64,000 bases of DNA from Teichococcus rhizosphaerae (GTDB lineage: Bacteria; Pseudomonadota; Alphaproteobacteria; Acetobacterales; Acetobacteraceae): the NCBI RefSeq assembly GCF_002631185.1, contig NZ_PDNU01000025.1:43164-107163 (forward strand), read 5' to 3'. This document shows, piece after piece, positions 24,696 to 34,254 of this stretch. The position numbers were made by a program, and so were the translations under genes. The notes below the pieces were generated by a model. It had not been told where the DNA came from. It saw nothing but the letters and a program-made list of their open reading frames with translations, and did not search any database. The number at the start of each line of letters is the position of its first letter. Within the stretch, counting starts at the first letter, position 1.

Positions 24696-26474
24696 ATGAC
24701 CTCCGACCAGATGATCGTCTCCGCCCTGACGCTGCTGGCGCTGGCGGGATTCGTGCTGCAGCCCGTGCGCTACGACGCGGTGGCCCTGCTGCTGCTGCTG
24801 GCCCTGGTGCTGACCGGCCAGGTGGGGCCGCAGGAGGCGTTCCTCGGCTTCGCCGAGCCGGCGGTGACCACGGTGATCGCGGTGCTGGCCATCAGCCGGG
24901 GCCTGCAGCTGGCGGGCACGGTGGACCTGCTGCTGCGCCGCCTGGGCGGCATGCGCGGCCGGCCCCGCCTGCAGGTGGCGGCGCAGACCGGCCTTTGCGC
25001 CGGCCTCTCGGCCTTCATGAACAATGTGGGCGCTCTGGCGCTGTTCATGCCGGTGGCGCTGCGCAACGCCTACCGCGAGGGCTACGCCCCTTCCCGCGCC
25101 CTGATGCCGCTGGCCTTCGGCTCGGTGCTGGGCGGGCTGGTGACGCTGATCGGCACGCCGCCCAACCTCATCATCTCGGCCATCCGGCAGGAGCGGACGG
25201 AGCTCGGCGCCTATGCGCTGTTCGACTTCGCCTGGGTGGGCCTGCCCATCGCCGTGCTGGGGGTGGCCTATGTGGTGCTGGCCAGCCGGCTGCTCGGCGA
25301 CAAGCGGGGCGCCCGGCAGGAGGTGGATGCGGGCGACTACGTGGCCGAGGCGCGGCTGGGCGAGAAGAGTCCCGCCATCGGCGTTCCCCTGCGCGCGCTG
25401 GAAAGCATGGCGGAGGGGGATGTGACGGTGGTGGGGCTGTTCCGCGGCCCCAACCGCACCCTGGCGCCGCCCGGCGAGGCGCGGCTGCGGGCGGGGGATG
25501 TGCTGCTGCTGGAAGGCAGCGCCGACGCGCTGCGCGACCTTGTGGAGCTCGCCGGCCTTTCGCTCACCGAGGCGGGAGGGGAGGGGAAGGCGCGCGGCGG
25601 GCTGACGGCGCTGGTGGCGGAGGAGCTGGAGGCGGTGGAGGCGATCCTGCGCCCCGGCTCGCCGCTGATCGGCCGCTCCCCCGCGGCGCTGCGGCTGCGC
25701 AGCCAGTACGGCATCAACCTGCTGGCCGTGTCCCGCCAGGGGCGGCGCGTGGCCGACCGGATGAACCAGATCGTGCTGCGGAGCGGCGACGTGGTGCTGT
25801 TGCAGGCGCGGCGCGAGAAGCGGGCAGAGGCCTTCCAGGCGCTCTCCCTGCTGCCGCTGGCCGAGCGCAGCGTGGCGCTGGGCCGGCCACAGCATGCCTG
25901 GCTGGCGGGCGGGCTGTTCCTGGCCGGCATCCTGGCCGTGCTGTTCGAGCTGGCGCCGGCCCACATCGCCTTCACCGGCGTGGTGGCGGCGATGATCGTG
26001 GCGCGGGTGATGAAGCCGGACGAGGCCTATGCGGCGGTGGACTGGCCCGTGGTGATGCTGCTCGGCGCGCTGTTCCCGCTGGGCGAGGCGATGGAGCGCA
26101 GCGGCACCATCGCCCTGCTGGTGGAGGGCCTGGCCGGGCCGGCGGGCGCCCTGCCGGGCTGGGCGCTGGTGGGTGGCCTCATGCTGGCCTGCATGCTGCT
26201 CTCCGAGGTGATGGCGAACAACGCCACCGTGCTGCTGATGGCGCCCCTGGCGCTTGGCCTGGCCGAGGCCGCCGGCCTGTCGCAGGACGCGGTGCTGATG
26301 GCGGTGTGCATCGGCACCTCCTGCACCTTCCTCAGCCCGATCGGCCACCAGTCCAACACGCTGGTGATGGAGCCGGGCGGCTACCGCTTCCAGGACTATC
26401 CGCGCCTGGGCACGCCGCTGGCGCTGCTCTGCCTCGCGGTGGGGACGCCCCTGATCCTCGTCTTCTGGGGCTGA
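24696..26474 (+). CDS. SLC13/DASS-type permease with two TrkA-C domains
   Basis: A 592-residue membrane protein. About 11 hydrophobic helices are split by a cytoplasmic middle region (about 205-400) with two TrkA-C (RCK_C) repeats: IGVPLRALESMAEGDVTVVGLFRG..DVLLLEGS and LIGRSPAALRLRSQYGINLLAVSR..DVVLLQAR. Conserved transport segments include MNNVGALALFMPVAL with GTPPNLIISAI, and the pseudo-repeat MANNATVLLMAPLAL. Family members move sulfate, dicarboxylates or other anions; the substrate is unknown. Start ATG at 24696 is the first plausible start after the rpsD terminator. Confidence 0.88.
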   Translation: MTSDQMIVSALTLLALAGFVLQPVRYDAVALLLLLALVLTGQVGPQEAFLGFAEPAVTTVIAVLAISRGLQLAGTVDLLLRRLGGMRGRPRLQVAAQTGLCAGLSAFMNNVGALALFMPVALRNAYREGYAPSRALMPLAFGSVLGGLVTLIGTPPNLIISAIRQERTELGAYALFDFAWVGLPIAVLGVAYVVLASRLLGDKRGARQEVDAGDYVAEARLGEKSPAIGVPLRALESMAEGDVTVVGLFRGPNRTLAPPGEARLRAGDVLLLEGSADALRDLVELAGLSLTEAGGEGKARGGLTALVAEELEAVEAILRPGSPLIGRSPAALRLRSQYGINLLAVSRQGRRVADRMNQIVLRSGDVVLLQARREKRAEAFQALSLLPLAERSVALGRPQHAWLAGGLFLAGILAVLFELAPAHIAFTGVVAAMIVARVMKPDEAYAAVDWPVVMLLGALFPLGEAMERSGTIALLVEGLAGPAGALPGWALVGGLMLACMLLSEVMANNATVLLMAPLALGLAEAAGLSQDAVLMAVCIGTSCTFLSPIGHQSNTLVMEPGGYRFQDYPRLGTPLALLCLAVGTPLILVFWG

Positions 26475-26567
26475 AGCCCCGGCGGGAGCGCGGCGAAAAA
26501 GCGGCAGGGGGAATTCATCCGCGCGGCTTTTCCCGGCATCCTTCCCGCCGCAAGGGAGAATCCGACC

Positions 26568-27908
26568 GTGGACGCAGGGACGACGCAGCCGAGCACGGGG
26601 ACATTGCTGCGGCGGATCGCCGCGCTGGCGGCACCCACGACGCTGATCGCGCTGCTGCAGGCGGTGGCGCAGCTCCTGGAGACATGGCTGGCGGCGCGGC
26701 AGGGCACGGCGGCGCTGGCCGGCTGGGCCGTGGTGCTGCCCTTCGCCCTGCTGCTGCAGCAGATGTCCACCGGCGCCATGGGAGGCGGGGTGGTGTCCGC
26801 CATTGCCCGCGCGCTCGGCGGCAACCGCCCGGCCGAGGCGGCGGACCTGGTGCTGCACGCGGTGCTGATCGCGCTGGGCGGCGGGCTGCTCTTCGCGGGG
26901 CTGCTGGTCATCTCGCCCCAGGCGGTGCTGGCCCCGATCGCCGGCCCCGATGCCGCGGCGGCGGCCGCGCCCTATGCGGCCTGGCTGTTCGGCGCGGGGG
27001 CGGTGCCGGTCTGGCTGGCCAACACCCTGGCCTCCGTGCTGCGCGGCGGCGGGCGGCACGCGCTGGCGGCGCGGGTGCTGGCCCTGGCCTGGTGCGCCTA
27101 TCCGCCGCTGGGCTGGCTGCTGGCCGAGCCACTGGGCATGGGGCTGGCGGGCCTCGGCGCGGGCTTCGCCATGGTGTTCTGGGCGGCGGCGCTGGCCATG
27201 GCGGCGGTGGTGGCGCGCGGCGGCGCGGGCTTCCTGCCGCGGCTCCGGCTGCGGCCCTCGGCCACCCTGTTCCACCGCATCCTGTCGGTGGGGCTGGTGG
27301 CCTGCGCGCTGGCCACCATCGCCAACGCCACCACCATCCTGGTGACGGGGCAGCTCGCCGCCTATGGCCCCGTGGCGGTGGCCGCCTATGGCATCTCCGC
27401 CCGGCTGGAGTTCCTGACCGTGCCGCTCGCCTTCGGCGTCGGCTCGGCGCTGACGGCGCTGGTCGGGCGCGCCGCCGGCGCGGGCGAATGGGCGCTGGCC
27501 CGCCGCACCGCCTGGGCGGGCGCGGCCATGGCGCTGCTGGTGACGGGCGCGGCGGGGCTTTCGGTGGGGCTGTGGCCCGAGGGCTTCGCCCGCGCCTTCA
27601 CGGGGGATCTGGCCGTGGTGGCGGTGGCCGCCGCCGCCCTGTCCTATACGGGCCCGGCCTTTGGCGGCTTCGGGCTGGGCATGGCGCTCTACTTCGCCTC
27701 CATGGGAGCGGGGCGGATGACCGGACCGGTGCTGGCGGCGATCTCCCGCATCGCGGTGGCGGTGGGGGGCGGCTGGCTGCTGGCCGGGCCGCTCGGGCTT
27801 GGCATGGAGGGGCATTTCCTGGGCGTGGCGCTCGGCATCACCGCCTATGGCGCCGTCACCGCCGCCTCGGTGCGGCGGGGCGTCTGGCAGGTGCGCGGCA
27901 CGGCCTGA
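26568..27908 (+). CDS. MATE-family efflux transporter
   Basis: A 446-residue protein with about 12 hydrophobic segments and MATE features: an N-terminal LRRIAALAAPTTLIALLQAVAQLLETW, QQMSTGAMGGGVVSAIARALG, and GQLAAYGPVAVAAYGISARLEFL at the start of the second half. The family exports cationic drugs or metabolites using Na+ or H+ gradients. It starts at a GTG (26568) with aagggag 9 nt upstream. It lies 93 bp after the SLC13 permease on the same strand and may be co-transcribed. Confidence 0.88.
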   Translation: MDAGTTQPSTGTLLRRIAALAAPTTLIALLQAVAQLLETWLAARQGTAALAGWAVVLPFALLLQQMSTGAMGGGVVSAIARALGGNRPAEAADLVLHAVLIALGGGLLFAGLLVISPQAVLAPIAGPDAAAAAAPYAAWLFGAGAVPVWLANTLASVLRGGGRHALAARVLALAWCAYPPLGWLLAEPLGMGLAGLGAGFAMVFWAAALAMAAVVARGGAGFLPRLRLRPSATLFHRILSVGLVACALATIANATTILVTGQLAAYGPVAVAAYGISARLEFLTVPLAFGVGSALTALVGRAAGAGEWALARRTAWAGAAMALLVTGAAGLSVGLWPEGFARAFTGDLAVVAVAAAALSYTGPAFGGFGLGMALYFASMGAGRMTGPVLAAISRIAVAVGGGWLLAGPLGLGMEGHFLGVALGITAYGAVTAASVRRGVWQVRGTA

Positions 27909-28115
27909 GGGGAAGCGCCGCCCGGAGAGACAGCGCCTGGAGAAATGGCGCCGACAGGCCGGAACGGCGCAGCCATGCCCTGCGTTGTATCGGCAAATCT
28001 GATGGGTTCGATCAGTTCTTCCGCGGTTTCGGAGATGATTGGGGGCACCTATCTCCTGCCTCAACGGCGGGACGAGCTGTTCCGTCAACCTCAAGAAGAA
28101 GAAAGTTCAAAGATC

Positions 28116-28445
28116 ATGCGTAGCACTTCCGCCTTCCGCGCTCTGTTCCTCGCCGCCGGCCTGACCGTGGCCGCGCCGGGCCTGTCGATGGCCGCGGACC
28201 TGTACAACAGCGTCAACAACACGCCCGCCACCGGCAGCCCCTTCGCCTACCCCATGGCGACGACCCAGGCCGCCGCGCAGGGCCTGCCCGAGAATGTCGG
28301 CCAGAGCGCCTCGGCCAATGGCAACCCGCTCGCCACGTCGGTGAGCACCACCGAGCGCCACAATGCTTCGAGCGGCGTGCCGGGCCTGGTGGGCAACAGC
28401 GCCTCCGCCCGCGGCGGCTTCGGCACCGGTCCCCGCCGGGGCTGA
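28116..28445 (+). CDS. Small secreted Ala/Ser/Gly-rich protein
   Basis: A 109-residue product with signal peptide MRSTSAFRALFLAAGLTVAA to SMAAD. The mature part is low-complexity (GQSASANGNPLATSVSTTE, GNSASARGGFGTGPRRG) with no Cys. The ATG at 28116 is chosen because it begins the signal peptide, although the frame is open upstream to 27945. Composition and layout resemble the secreted protein at 19764, so it may be a dispersed member of the same group (inference). Confidence 0.65.
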   Translation: MRSTSAFRALFLAAGLTVAAPGLSMAADLYNSVNNTPATGSPFAYPMATTQAAAQGLPENVGQSASANGNPLATSVSTTERHNASSGVPGLVGNSASARGGFGTGPRRG

Positions 28446-28451
28446 CAGCCT

Positions 28452-28473
28452 GGCCGGACCCCGGGGTCCGGCC
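28452..28473. terminator. Perfect palindrome between convergent genes
   Basis: A 22-bp perfect palindrome with 9-bp stem and ccgg loop (arms ggccggacc / ggtccggcc) lies 6 bp after the secreted-protein stop. It could terminate both strands. Confidence 0.55.
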
Positions 28474-28541
28474 CGCCGCCTGTTCCGATGGGAAGGGGCG
28501 CTCTGCCGGCTGGCGGGGTGCCCCTTCCGCTTGCGGGCCGC

Positions 28542-29459
28542 TCAGGCGGCGCCCGGAGGCGGGGCGTCATGCGGCGCCAGGGCCTGCCGCATCCGGTTGA
28601 TCAGCCACCGCCCCGCGACGCCCGGCGGGCGGCTGCGCTCATGCACCACGTGCAGCGGGATGTTGAAGCCGCTCTCCTCCAGGAGATGCAGCCGCTTCAG
28701 GCATCCCTCGCCGATCAGGGCGGCCACCATGTGCTCCGGCATGTAGCACCAGCCGAAGCCCTCCCGCAGAAAGGCCAGCCGGGTGTTGAGGTCGGCGAAG
28801 CGCCAGTGCTGCGGGCTGATCACGCCGCGCGACCAGTTGCTCTTGGGGGCACCGTCGGTCAGCACCAGCTGCACATGGCGGGCCAGCTGCTCCCGCGCCA
28901 GCGGCCCCTCCGCCCGCGCCAGCGGATGGCCGGCGGCCACCACCGGAACCATCGGCACGTTCATCAGGAACTCCACCGCCAGCTCCAGCGGCCCCACCGC
29001 CTCCACCGGGTAGATGGCCAGCCGCACCGTGCCCTCGCGCAGATGCCGCTCGGGCGAACCCAGCCCCTCGGTCAGCAGCGTCACCGGCAGGTTGGGGAAT
29101 TCCTGGCGCAGCGCCTTCAGCGCCTCCATGGCGGGGGCGGGCGGCATTAGCGGGTTGATGGCGATGGTCAGCTCCGGCTCCAGCCCGCCGGCGATGCTGT
29201 CGGCGCGGGCGCGCAGCACCTCGGCCTGCCGCAGCATCAGCCGCGCATCCTCGATGATGACACGCCCCGCCTCGGTGGGCAGGGGGCGGCGGCCGGTGCG
29301 GTCGAACAGGGAAAGCCGCAGCGTGCCCTCGAGCGCCTGGATCGACTGGCTGACGGCCGACTGCACCCGCCGCAGCCGCCGCGCCGCCGCCGAGAAGCTG
29401 CCCGTCTCCGCCACGGCCACCAGGACGCGAAGCTGGTCGAGGGTGAGGGGGTCGATCAT
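28542..29459 (-). CDS. LysR-family transcriptional regulator
   Basis: A 305-residue regulator. The N-terminal winged helix-turn-helix is clear: LTLDQLRVLVAVAETGSFSAAARRL, then RVQSAVSQSIQALEGTL. The periplasmic-binding-like effector domain starts near residue 90 (PELTIAINPLMPP). Start ATG at 29459 (MIDPLTLDQ) matches LysR N termini; the upstream frame is Pro/Arg-rich. It is followed by no obvious target gene; the nearest upstream gene is the TspO-like protein on the same strand, 165 bp away. Confidence 0.93.
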   Translation of the reverse strand: MIDPLTLDQLRVLVAVAETGSFSAAARRLRRVQSAVSQSIQALEGTLRLSLFDRTGRRPLPTEAGRVIIEDARLMLRQAEVLRARADSIAGGLEPELTIAINPLMPPAPAMEALKALRQEFPNLPVTLLTEGLGSPERHLREGTVRLAIYPVEAVGPLELAVEFLMNVPMVPVVAAGHPLARAEGPLAREQLARHVQLVLTDGAPKSNWSRGVISPQHWRFADLNTRLAFLREGFGWCYMPEHMVAALIGEGCLKRLHLLEESGFNIPLHVVHERSRPPGVAGRWLINRMRQALAPHDAPPPGAA

Positions 29460-29624
29460 CCGTCTCTCCAGGCGGGGGGCCGCATCCTCTCCCCCGCGAC
29501 CGCGCGGCGGGGCGCTGGCCGGGAGCCGGGACCGCGCCCACCGGAAGGGTGCGCCCCGTCCGCGCCAGGGAACCGCGTCAGGCGGCCGCGCCGGGGAGGG
29601 GGGGCGCGCCACGCAAGGGTGGGG

Positions 29625-30425
29625 TCAGGGGGTGTGAAGCGGGCCCGTGCGGGCGAAGCGCGCCCGCTGCCAGGCCATGGCCAGCACCACCGCCAGCAGC
29701 CCGGCCGCCACCGCCGCCACGGCGGCGTTGAACTCCCGCTCCGCCGTGTTGGCGTAGAGGATGCCGACCAGCGCCCAGGCCACCGCCGCCGCGTACCAGG
29801 GCGAGCCATGGGCCGCCCACAGCACCGCCAGCACGAGGCCGCCCACGGCGAGCAGGATCAGCACCGCCGCCAGGGTGCCGGCCGCGCCGTCCGGCTGGAT
29901 GGCGCCGCTCATCCGCGCGGCGCCCGCGATGTTGGCGAAGGTGGCGACCGAGACCCAGCCCGCCATCAGCCCCAGCAGCGGGCGGATGATCCAGCGCTCC
30001 GGCCAGACCGGGCCCCCGGCATTGGCCGGCAGGCGGCGGTTGATAAAGAAGGCGGTGAGGCTCGCGGCCAGCATGCCGAGGATGATCAGCACCAGGTGCC
30101 AGCCATTCTCGGTGAGTGCCGCCACCACCATCCAGAGGTTGGCGCAGGCGAAGGCGGCGGCCAGCGGCCAGCCCAGCCGGCGCGCCGCCAGGCTGTCCCG
30201 CCCGCCCGAGGGAAGGAGCTGCCAGATGCCCCAGGCGATGCCGAGCGCGAAGATGACCCCCCAGATGGAGAAGGCATAGCCCGCCGGCACCACCGGCGTC
30301 TGGCTGCGGGCCGACATCTCGGCCATGGTGTGGCCGATGCCGAAGACCGGCGCCATGGCGCCCGCCAGCGGCTGCAGGATGGGCAGCACCAGGTTCAGCA
30401 GGGTGCGGGTGTCGTCGCGGGTCAT
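29625..30425 (-). CDS. TspO/MBR-related membrane protein
   Basis: A 266-residue protein with about seven to eight hydrophobic segments. The segment TPVVPAGYAFSIWGVIF and Trp/Asn-rich helices (FACANLWMVVAALTENGW, ANIAGAARM) resemble tryptophan-rich sensory protein/TspO relatives of the longer bacterial type. TspO proteins bind porphyrins or sterol-like molecules in the membrane; the ligand here is unknown. Start ATG at 30425. A 14-bp tandem repeat lies just upstream. Confidence 0.65.
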   Translation of the reverse strand: MTRDDTRTLLNLVLPILQPLAGAMAPVFGIGHTMAEMSARSQTPVVPAGYAFSIWGVIFALGIAWGIWQLLPSGGRDSLAARRLGWPLAAAFACANLWMVVAALTENGWHLVLIILGMLAASLTAFFINRRLPANAGGPVWPERWIIRPLLGLMAGWVSVATFANIAGAARMSGAIQPDGAAGTLAAVLILLAVGGLVLAVLWAAHGSPWYAAAVAWALVGILYANTAEREFNAAVAAVAAGLLAVVLAMAWQRARFARTGPLHTP

Positions 30426-30489
30426 GCGGGCCTTCCGGTGCGGTGTGCGCCCCAGGGCGCCGGGGCGGCCGGGGCTTGCGTCTTAAATC

Positions 30490-30545
30490 GGGCGTCTTGC
30501 CTGGGGCGTCTTGCCTGGGGCGTCTTGCCTGGGGCGTTTTGTCCG
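30490..30545. repeat. Intergenic 14-bp tandem repeat
   Basis: Three exact units of gggcgtcttgcctg at 30490-30531 and a decayed fourth to 30545 lie between the TspO-like gene and grxD, upstream of the former. Confidence 0.85.
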
Positions 30546-30680
30546 GGGGGGCAACGCCCGAGATGGCGGCGGGTTGGCCGGTTGGTGAGGGCGGGTTCCG
30601 GACATGAGAACGCCCGCCCCGTCGCCGGGGCGGGCGCCTCGCATCCAGGCCGGGGCGGCAAGGGGCCCCGCCGCACCGCC

Positions 30681-31019
30681 TCAGGCCGCGGCGCTGTGCG
30701 GGATGCCCTTCTCGTCGAGCAGGGCGGTCAGCTCGCCGTTCTGGAACATCTCCATGACGATGTCGCAGCCGCCGACGAACTCGCCCTTGACGTAGAGCTG
30801 CGGGATGGTCGGCCAGTTGGTGAAGGACTTGATGCCCTCGCGCAGCTCGGCGTCCTCCAGCACGTTCACGCCCTTGAAGGGCACGCCGGCATGGGAAAGG
30901 ATCTGCACCACGCGGGCGGAGAAGCCGCACTGCGGAAAGACCGGCGTGCCCTTCATGTAGAGCACCACCGGGTTCTCGGTGATCTCGGCCTGGATGCGGT
31001 CGAAGGTCGGGTTGCTCAT
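30681..31019 (-). CDS. grxD: Monothiol glutaredoxin (CGFS type)
   Basis: A 112-residue Grx4-type protein that carries and transfers [2Fe-2S] clusters, usually with BolA. The active site is CGFS ([12 protein letters not shown], Cys at about 31), with the glutathione-binding [19 protein letters not shown]. It lies 11 bp downstream of the bolA gene; the Grx4-BolA gene pair is a known functional couple. Confidence 0.96.
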   Translation of the reverse strand: MSNPTFDRIQAEITENPVVLYMKGTPVFPQCGFSARVVQILSHAGVPFKGVNVLEDAELREGIKSFTNWPTIPQLYVKGEFVGGCDIVMEMFQNGELTALLDEKGIPHSAAA

Positions 31020-31030
31020 CGGGGTGTTCC

Positions 31031-31261
31031 TCAGGGGGCGGAGGTTTGCAGGGCGAGGGCGTGCAGCGCGCCGCCCATGCGGCCCTGGAGCGCCGCGTAG
31101 ACGAGCTGGTGCTGCTGCACGCGGGAGCGGCCGCGGAACGCCTCGGACACCACGGTGGCGGCGTAGTGGTCGCCATCCCCCGCCAGGTCCTCGATCGTCA
31201 CCTGCGCGTCCGGCAGGGCCGCCTTGATCAGGGCTTCAATCTCGGCTGCCGGCATCGCCAT
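31031..31261 (-). CDS. BolA-family protein
   Basis: A 76-residue BolA protein with the typical helix-turn of the family: [35 protein letters not shown], then [21 protein letters not shown]. It has no N-terminal extension. It works with the adjacent monothiol glutaredoxin in iron-sulfur cluster handling. It lies between purL (48 bp) and grxD (11 bp), the usual alphaproteobacterial order. Confidence 0.94.
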   Translation of the reverse strand: MAMPAAEIEALIKAALPDAQVTIEDLAGDGDHYAATVVSEAFRGRSRVQQHQLVYAALQGRMGGALHALALQTSAP

Positions 31262-31291
31262 GCGGGGTCTCCTTGTTTGCGGGGCTGCGCA

Positions 31292-31321
31292 AGGTCAGCG
31301 GGCCACAGGTTAGCGGGCCAT
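31292..31321 (-). repeat. 15-bp duplication spanning the purL stop codon
   Basis: Two 15-bp units, aggtcagcgggccac (31292-31306) and aggttagcgggccat (31307-31321), differ at two positions. The purL stop (TAA on the minus strand) is in the second; the first keeps the same frame and reads VAR then TGA, copying purL's final codons MAR-stop. Confidence 0.85.
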
Positions 31322-33547
31322 CAGGGCGGGCAGGAAGCGCTCATGCGCCGCCCGCAGGCTGGCCACCGATATGGCGTCGGCGCCCGGCACAACCAAGTCC
31401 TCCCCGCCTGCGCGGCCGATGCGCCGGGCCGGCACGCCGGCGGCCTTCGCGGCCTCCAGCAGCGCGGCGGCGTCCGTGGTGGCGAGCAGGTAGCGGCCCT
31501 GGTCCTCGCCATACCAGAAGGCGTGCGGGGCGATGCCCTCCGGCGCGGCCTCCAGCGTGGCGCCGGTGCCGCCCTCCATGGCCATCTCGGCCAGCGCCAC
31601 CAGCAGCCCGCCATCGGCCAGGTCGTGGCAGGCGGCCACGCTGCCCGCCAGAATCCGGGCGCGGACGAAGTCGCCATGGCGGCGCTCGGCGGCGAGGTCC
31701 ACCGGCGGCGGCGCGCCTTCCTCGCGGCCGGCGATCTCGCGCAGCCAGAGCGACTGGCCGAGCCAGCCGCGCGTCTCGCCCACCAGCACGATCTCCTGGC
31801 CCGGGCGCAGCGCGTAGCCCACCGCCTTGCCCGCATCCTCGATGACGCCCACCGCGCCGATGGCGGGGGTGGGCAGGATGCCGCGGCCCTCGGTCTCGTT
31901 GTAGAGCGAGACGTTGCCGCTCACCACGGGGAAGTCGAGCGCGGTGCAGGCGCTCGCCATGCCGCGCACGGCGGCCGCGAACTGGCCCATGATCTCCGGC
32001 TTCTCGGGGTTGCCGAAGTTCATGTTGTCGGTGATGGCGAGCGGCAGGGCGCCGGTCGCGGTGATGTTGCGCCACGCCTCGGCCACCGCTTGGCGGCCGC
32101 CTTCCTCCGGGTCGGCGGCGCAGTAGCGCGGGGTGCAGTCGGTGGTCATGGCCAGCGCGCGGGCGCTGTCCTCCAGCCGCACGATGGCGGCGTCCGCCGC
32201 ACCGGGGCGCTTCACCGTCTGGCCGCCCACCGTGCTGTCATACTGGTCCCAGATCCAGCGGCGGGAGCAGAGGTCGGGCGAGCCCACCAGCGTCAGCAGC
32301 GCGGGCGCGATGCCCGCCGGGTCCGCGACCGTGGCCGCGTCCAGCACCGGCTGCCTCGGCGTCTCGGCGGTGGGGCGGTGGTAGAGCGGCGCCTCGCTCT
32401 CCAGCGGCGCCAGCGGGATGTCGGCCTCGAGCCGGCCCTTGTGGCGGATGACGATGCGGCCCGTGTCGGTCAGGTGGCCGATCACTGCGAAGTCCAGCTC
32501 CCACTTGCGGAAGATGGCCTCGGCCACGTGCTCCTGCCCCGGCTTGAGCACCATCAGCATGCGCTCCTGGGACTCGGAGAGCATCATCTCGTAGGCGGAC
32601 ATGCCGGTCTCGCGCTGGGGAACGTCGTCCAGCACCAGCTCGATGCCGACGCCGCCCTTGCCCGCCATCTCCACCGAGGAGGAGGTGAGGCCGGCCGCGC
32701 CCATGTCCTGGATGGCCACGATGACGTCGGTCGCCATCAGCTCCAGGCAGGCCTCGATCAGCAGCTTCTCGGCATAGGGGTCGCCGACCTGGACGGTGGG
32801 GCGCTTCTCCTCCGAATCCGCCGAGAACTCGGCCGAGGACATGGTGGCGCCGTGGATGCCGTCGCGCCCCGTCTTGGAGCCGACATAGACCACCGGGTTG
32901 CCGATGCCGGCCGCCGCCGAGAGGAAGATGCGGTCCCTCGGCGCGATGCCGACCGTCATGGCGTTGACCAGCGGGTTGCCGTTGTAGGCGGGGTGGAAGT
33001 TCACCTCGCCGCCCACCGTGGGCACGCCCACGCAGTTGCCGTAGCCGCCGATGCCGCGCACCACGCCGTCCAGCACCTGCCGGGTCTTGGGGAGCGAGGG
33101 ATCGCCGAAGCGCAGCGCGTTGAGGTTGGCGATGGGGCGCGCGCCCATGGTGAACACGTCCCGCAGGATGCCGCCCACCCCCGTGGCCGCGCCCTGGTAG
33201 GGCTCGATGAAGCTCGGATGGTTGTGGCTCTCCATCTTGAAGATGGCGGCCAGCCCCTCGCCGATGTCGATGACGCCGGCATTCTCGCCCGGGCCGTGGA
33301 TGACCCAGGGCGCCTTGGTGGGGAGCTGCCGCAGCCAGACGCGGCTGGACTTGTAGGAGCAGTGCTCGGACCACATCACCGAGAAGATGCCAAGCTCGGT
33401 GAGGGAGGGCTGGCGGCCGAGGATGGCGAGCGCGCGCTCGTGCTCCTCGGGCTTCAGGCCGAATTCGGCGGCGAGCTGGCTGGCGCGCTCGGGGGCCAGC
33501 AATTCGGGGAGGGGGCGGCCAGTGGGGCGGTCGGCGGGGCTGGACAT
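31310..33547 (-). CDS. purL: Phosphoribosylformylglycinamidine synthase subunit II
   Basis: Catalyses ATP-dependent amidation of FGAR in purine synthesis, with PurQ supplying ammonia and PurS bridging. The 745-residue small-type PurL has [44 protein letters not shown], the DTGRIVI/KGRLEAD region and a C-terminal [15 protein letters not shown]. Start ATG at 33547 (MSSPADRP) fits family length; an in-frame ATG at 33595 overlaps the neighbouring gene's stop. purQ and purS are 4.4 kb away, beyond an inserted block. The stop lies in a 15-bp duplication. Confidence 0.96.
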   Translation of the reverse strand: MSSPADRPTGRPLPELLAPERASQLAAEFGLKPEEHERALAILGRQPSLTELGIFSVMWSEHCSYKSSRVWLRQLPTKAPWVIHGPGENAGVIDIGEGLAAIFKMESHNHPSFIEPYQGAATGVGGILRDVFTMGARPIANLNALRFGDPSLPKTRQVLDGVVRGIGGYGNCVGVPTVGGEVNFHPAYNGNPLVNAMTVGIAPRDRIFLSAAAGIGNPVVYVGSKTGRDGIHGATMSSAEFSADSEEKRPTVQVGDPYAEKLLIEACLELMATDVIVAIQDMGAAGLTSSSVEMAGKGGVGIELVLDDVPQRETGMSAYEMMLSESQERMLMVLKPGQEHVAEAIFRKWELDFAVIGHLTDTGRIVIRHKGRLEADIPLAPLESEAPLYHRPTAETPRQPVLDAATVADPAGIAPALLTLVGSPDLCSRRWIWDQYDSTVGGQTVKRPGAADAAIVRLEDSARALAMTTDCTPRYCAADPEEGGRQAVAEAWRNITATGALPLAITDNMNFGNPEKPEIMGQFAAAVRGMASACTALDFPVVSGNVSLYNETEGRGILPTPAIGAVGVIEDAGKAVGYALRPGQEIVLVGETRGWLGQSLWLREIAGREEGAPPPVDLAAERRHGDFVRARILAGSVAACHDLADGGLLVALAEMAMEGGTGATLEAAPEGIAPHAFWYGEDQGRYLLATTDAAALLEAAKAAGVPARRIGRAGGEDLVVPGADAISVASLRAAHERFLPALMAR

Positions 33548-33594
33548 GGGGGCCTTGTCGTCACCCGCGCGGCGCTTGTCCAGAGGATGTTCCA

Positions 33595-34194
33595 TCAGGC
33601 CCAGCCCAGCCGTACGCAGCGTGGGATGCGGCGCCGCCCGGCGGCGTTTCTCGCCAGTCGCCGCAGGCTGGGCAGGGATGCGGCGAGCGCACCGGGCGGG
33701 GCGCCGGGGCGCGCGAGATGGCGGAAGGCCCGGGCGCAGGTTTCGGACAAATCCGGGTCCGGCAGCAGCCAGGGCGGGCCGGGCAGGGCCTGGCGGAGGC
33801 CCAGCCGCCGCGCCAGCAGCATCAGCGAGGGCCCCGCGATGCGCAGCGCCCGGCGGCAGGCGCGGCAGATGACGGTGCGCAGCCCCTGGAGCGGATGGCG
33901 GGGGCCGGCCTCGGCCAGCGCCTCCAACAGCCGCTGCCACAGCCCCGCATGGGTCAGCCGCCGGAAATGGCGCGCCACGGTACCCGGATGGCCGAATCTC
34001 TCCGGGAGTTCCCGCCAGGGGGCGTGGCTGGCGGCGATGTGGAAGATGCCCTCCATCCGGCTGCGCAGTTCCTTCAGGGGGCGGCCCTGGGGGGAGCGGT
34101 GCAGGAGATAGGGCAGCAGCGCCAGCCACTCCTGGTCGCTGATCCCGGCGAAGAGGGGAGGGGAGCGGCGGGGGGTGGGGGCGGGGTGGGGCAT
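33595..34194 (-). CDS. DUF4096 / IS402-like N-terminal transposase domain protein without catalytic domain
   Basis: A 199-residue protein. Residues about 15-95 match the DNA-binding N-terminal domain of IS5-group transposases: [29 protein letters not shown], then [22 protein letters not shown] and LWQRLLEAL. No DDE nuclease domain follows; the remaining 100 residues are Arg/Leu-rich with a CRAC motif. It is either a domesticated DNA-binding protein or a transposase remnant. It ends where an alternative purL start would be and sits at the edge of an AT-rich island. Confidence 0.65.
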   Translation of the reverse strand: MPHPAPTPRRSPPLFAGISDQEWLALLPYLLHRSPQGRPLKELRSRMEGIFHIAASHAPWRELPERFGHPGTVARHFRRLTHAGLWQRLLEALAEAGPRHPLQGLRTVICRACRRALRIAGPSLMLLARRLGLRQALPGPPWLLPDPDLSETCARAFRHLARPGAPPGALAASLPSLRRLARNAAGRRRIPRCVRLGWA

Positions 34195-34254
34195 GCGCGG
34201 ATCGTAACAGGAAAATTTGGAATAGGCAAATTTTCCCATAGACCTTGAGAAACT

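Noticed and set aside
24675..28094. Very long open frame antisense to the SLC13 permease and MATE genes
   Set aside because: Its translation is His/Gln/Arg-rich low complexity, as expected from GC-rich antisense; the sense genes have clear family motifs.
31292..31321. Direct repeats as attachment sites of an integrated element
   Set aside because: The two copies are adjacent and flank no insert, so they are a tandem duplication and not att sites.
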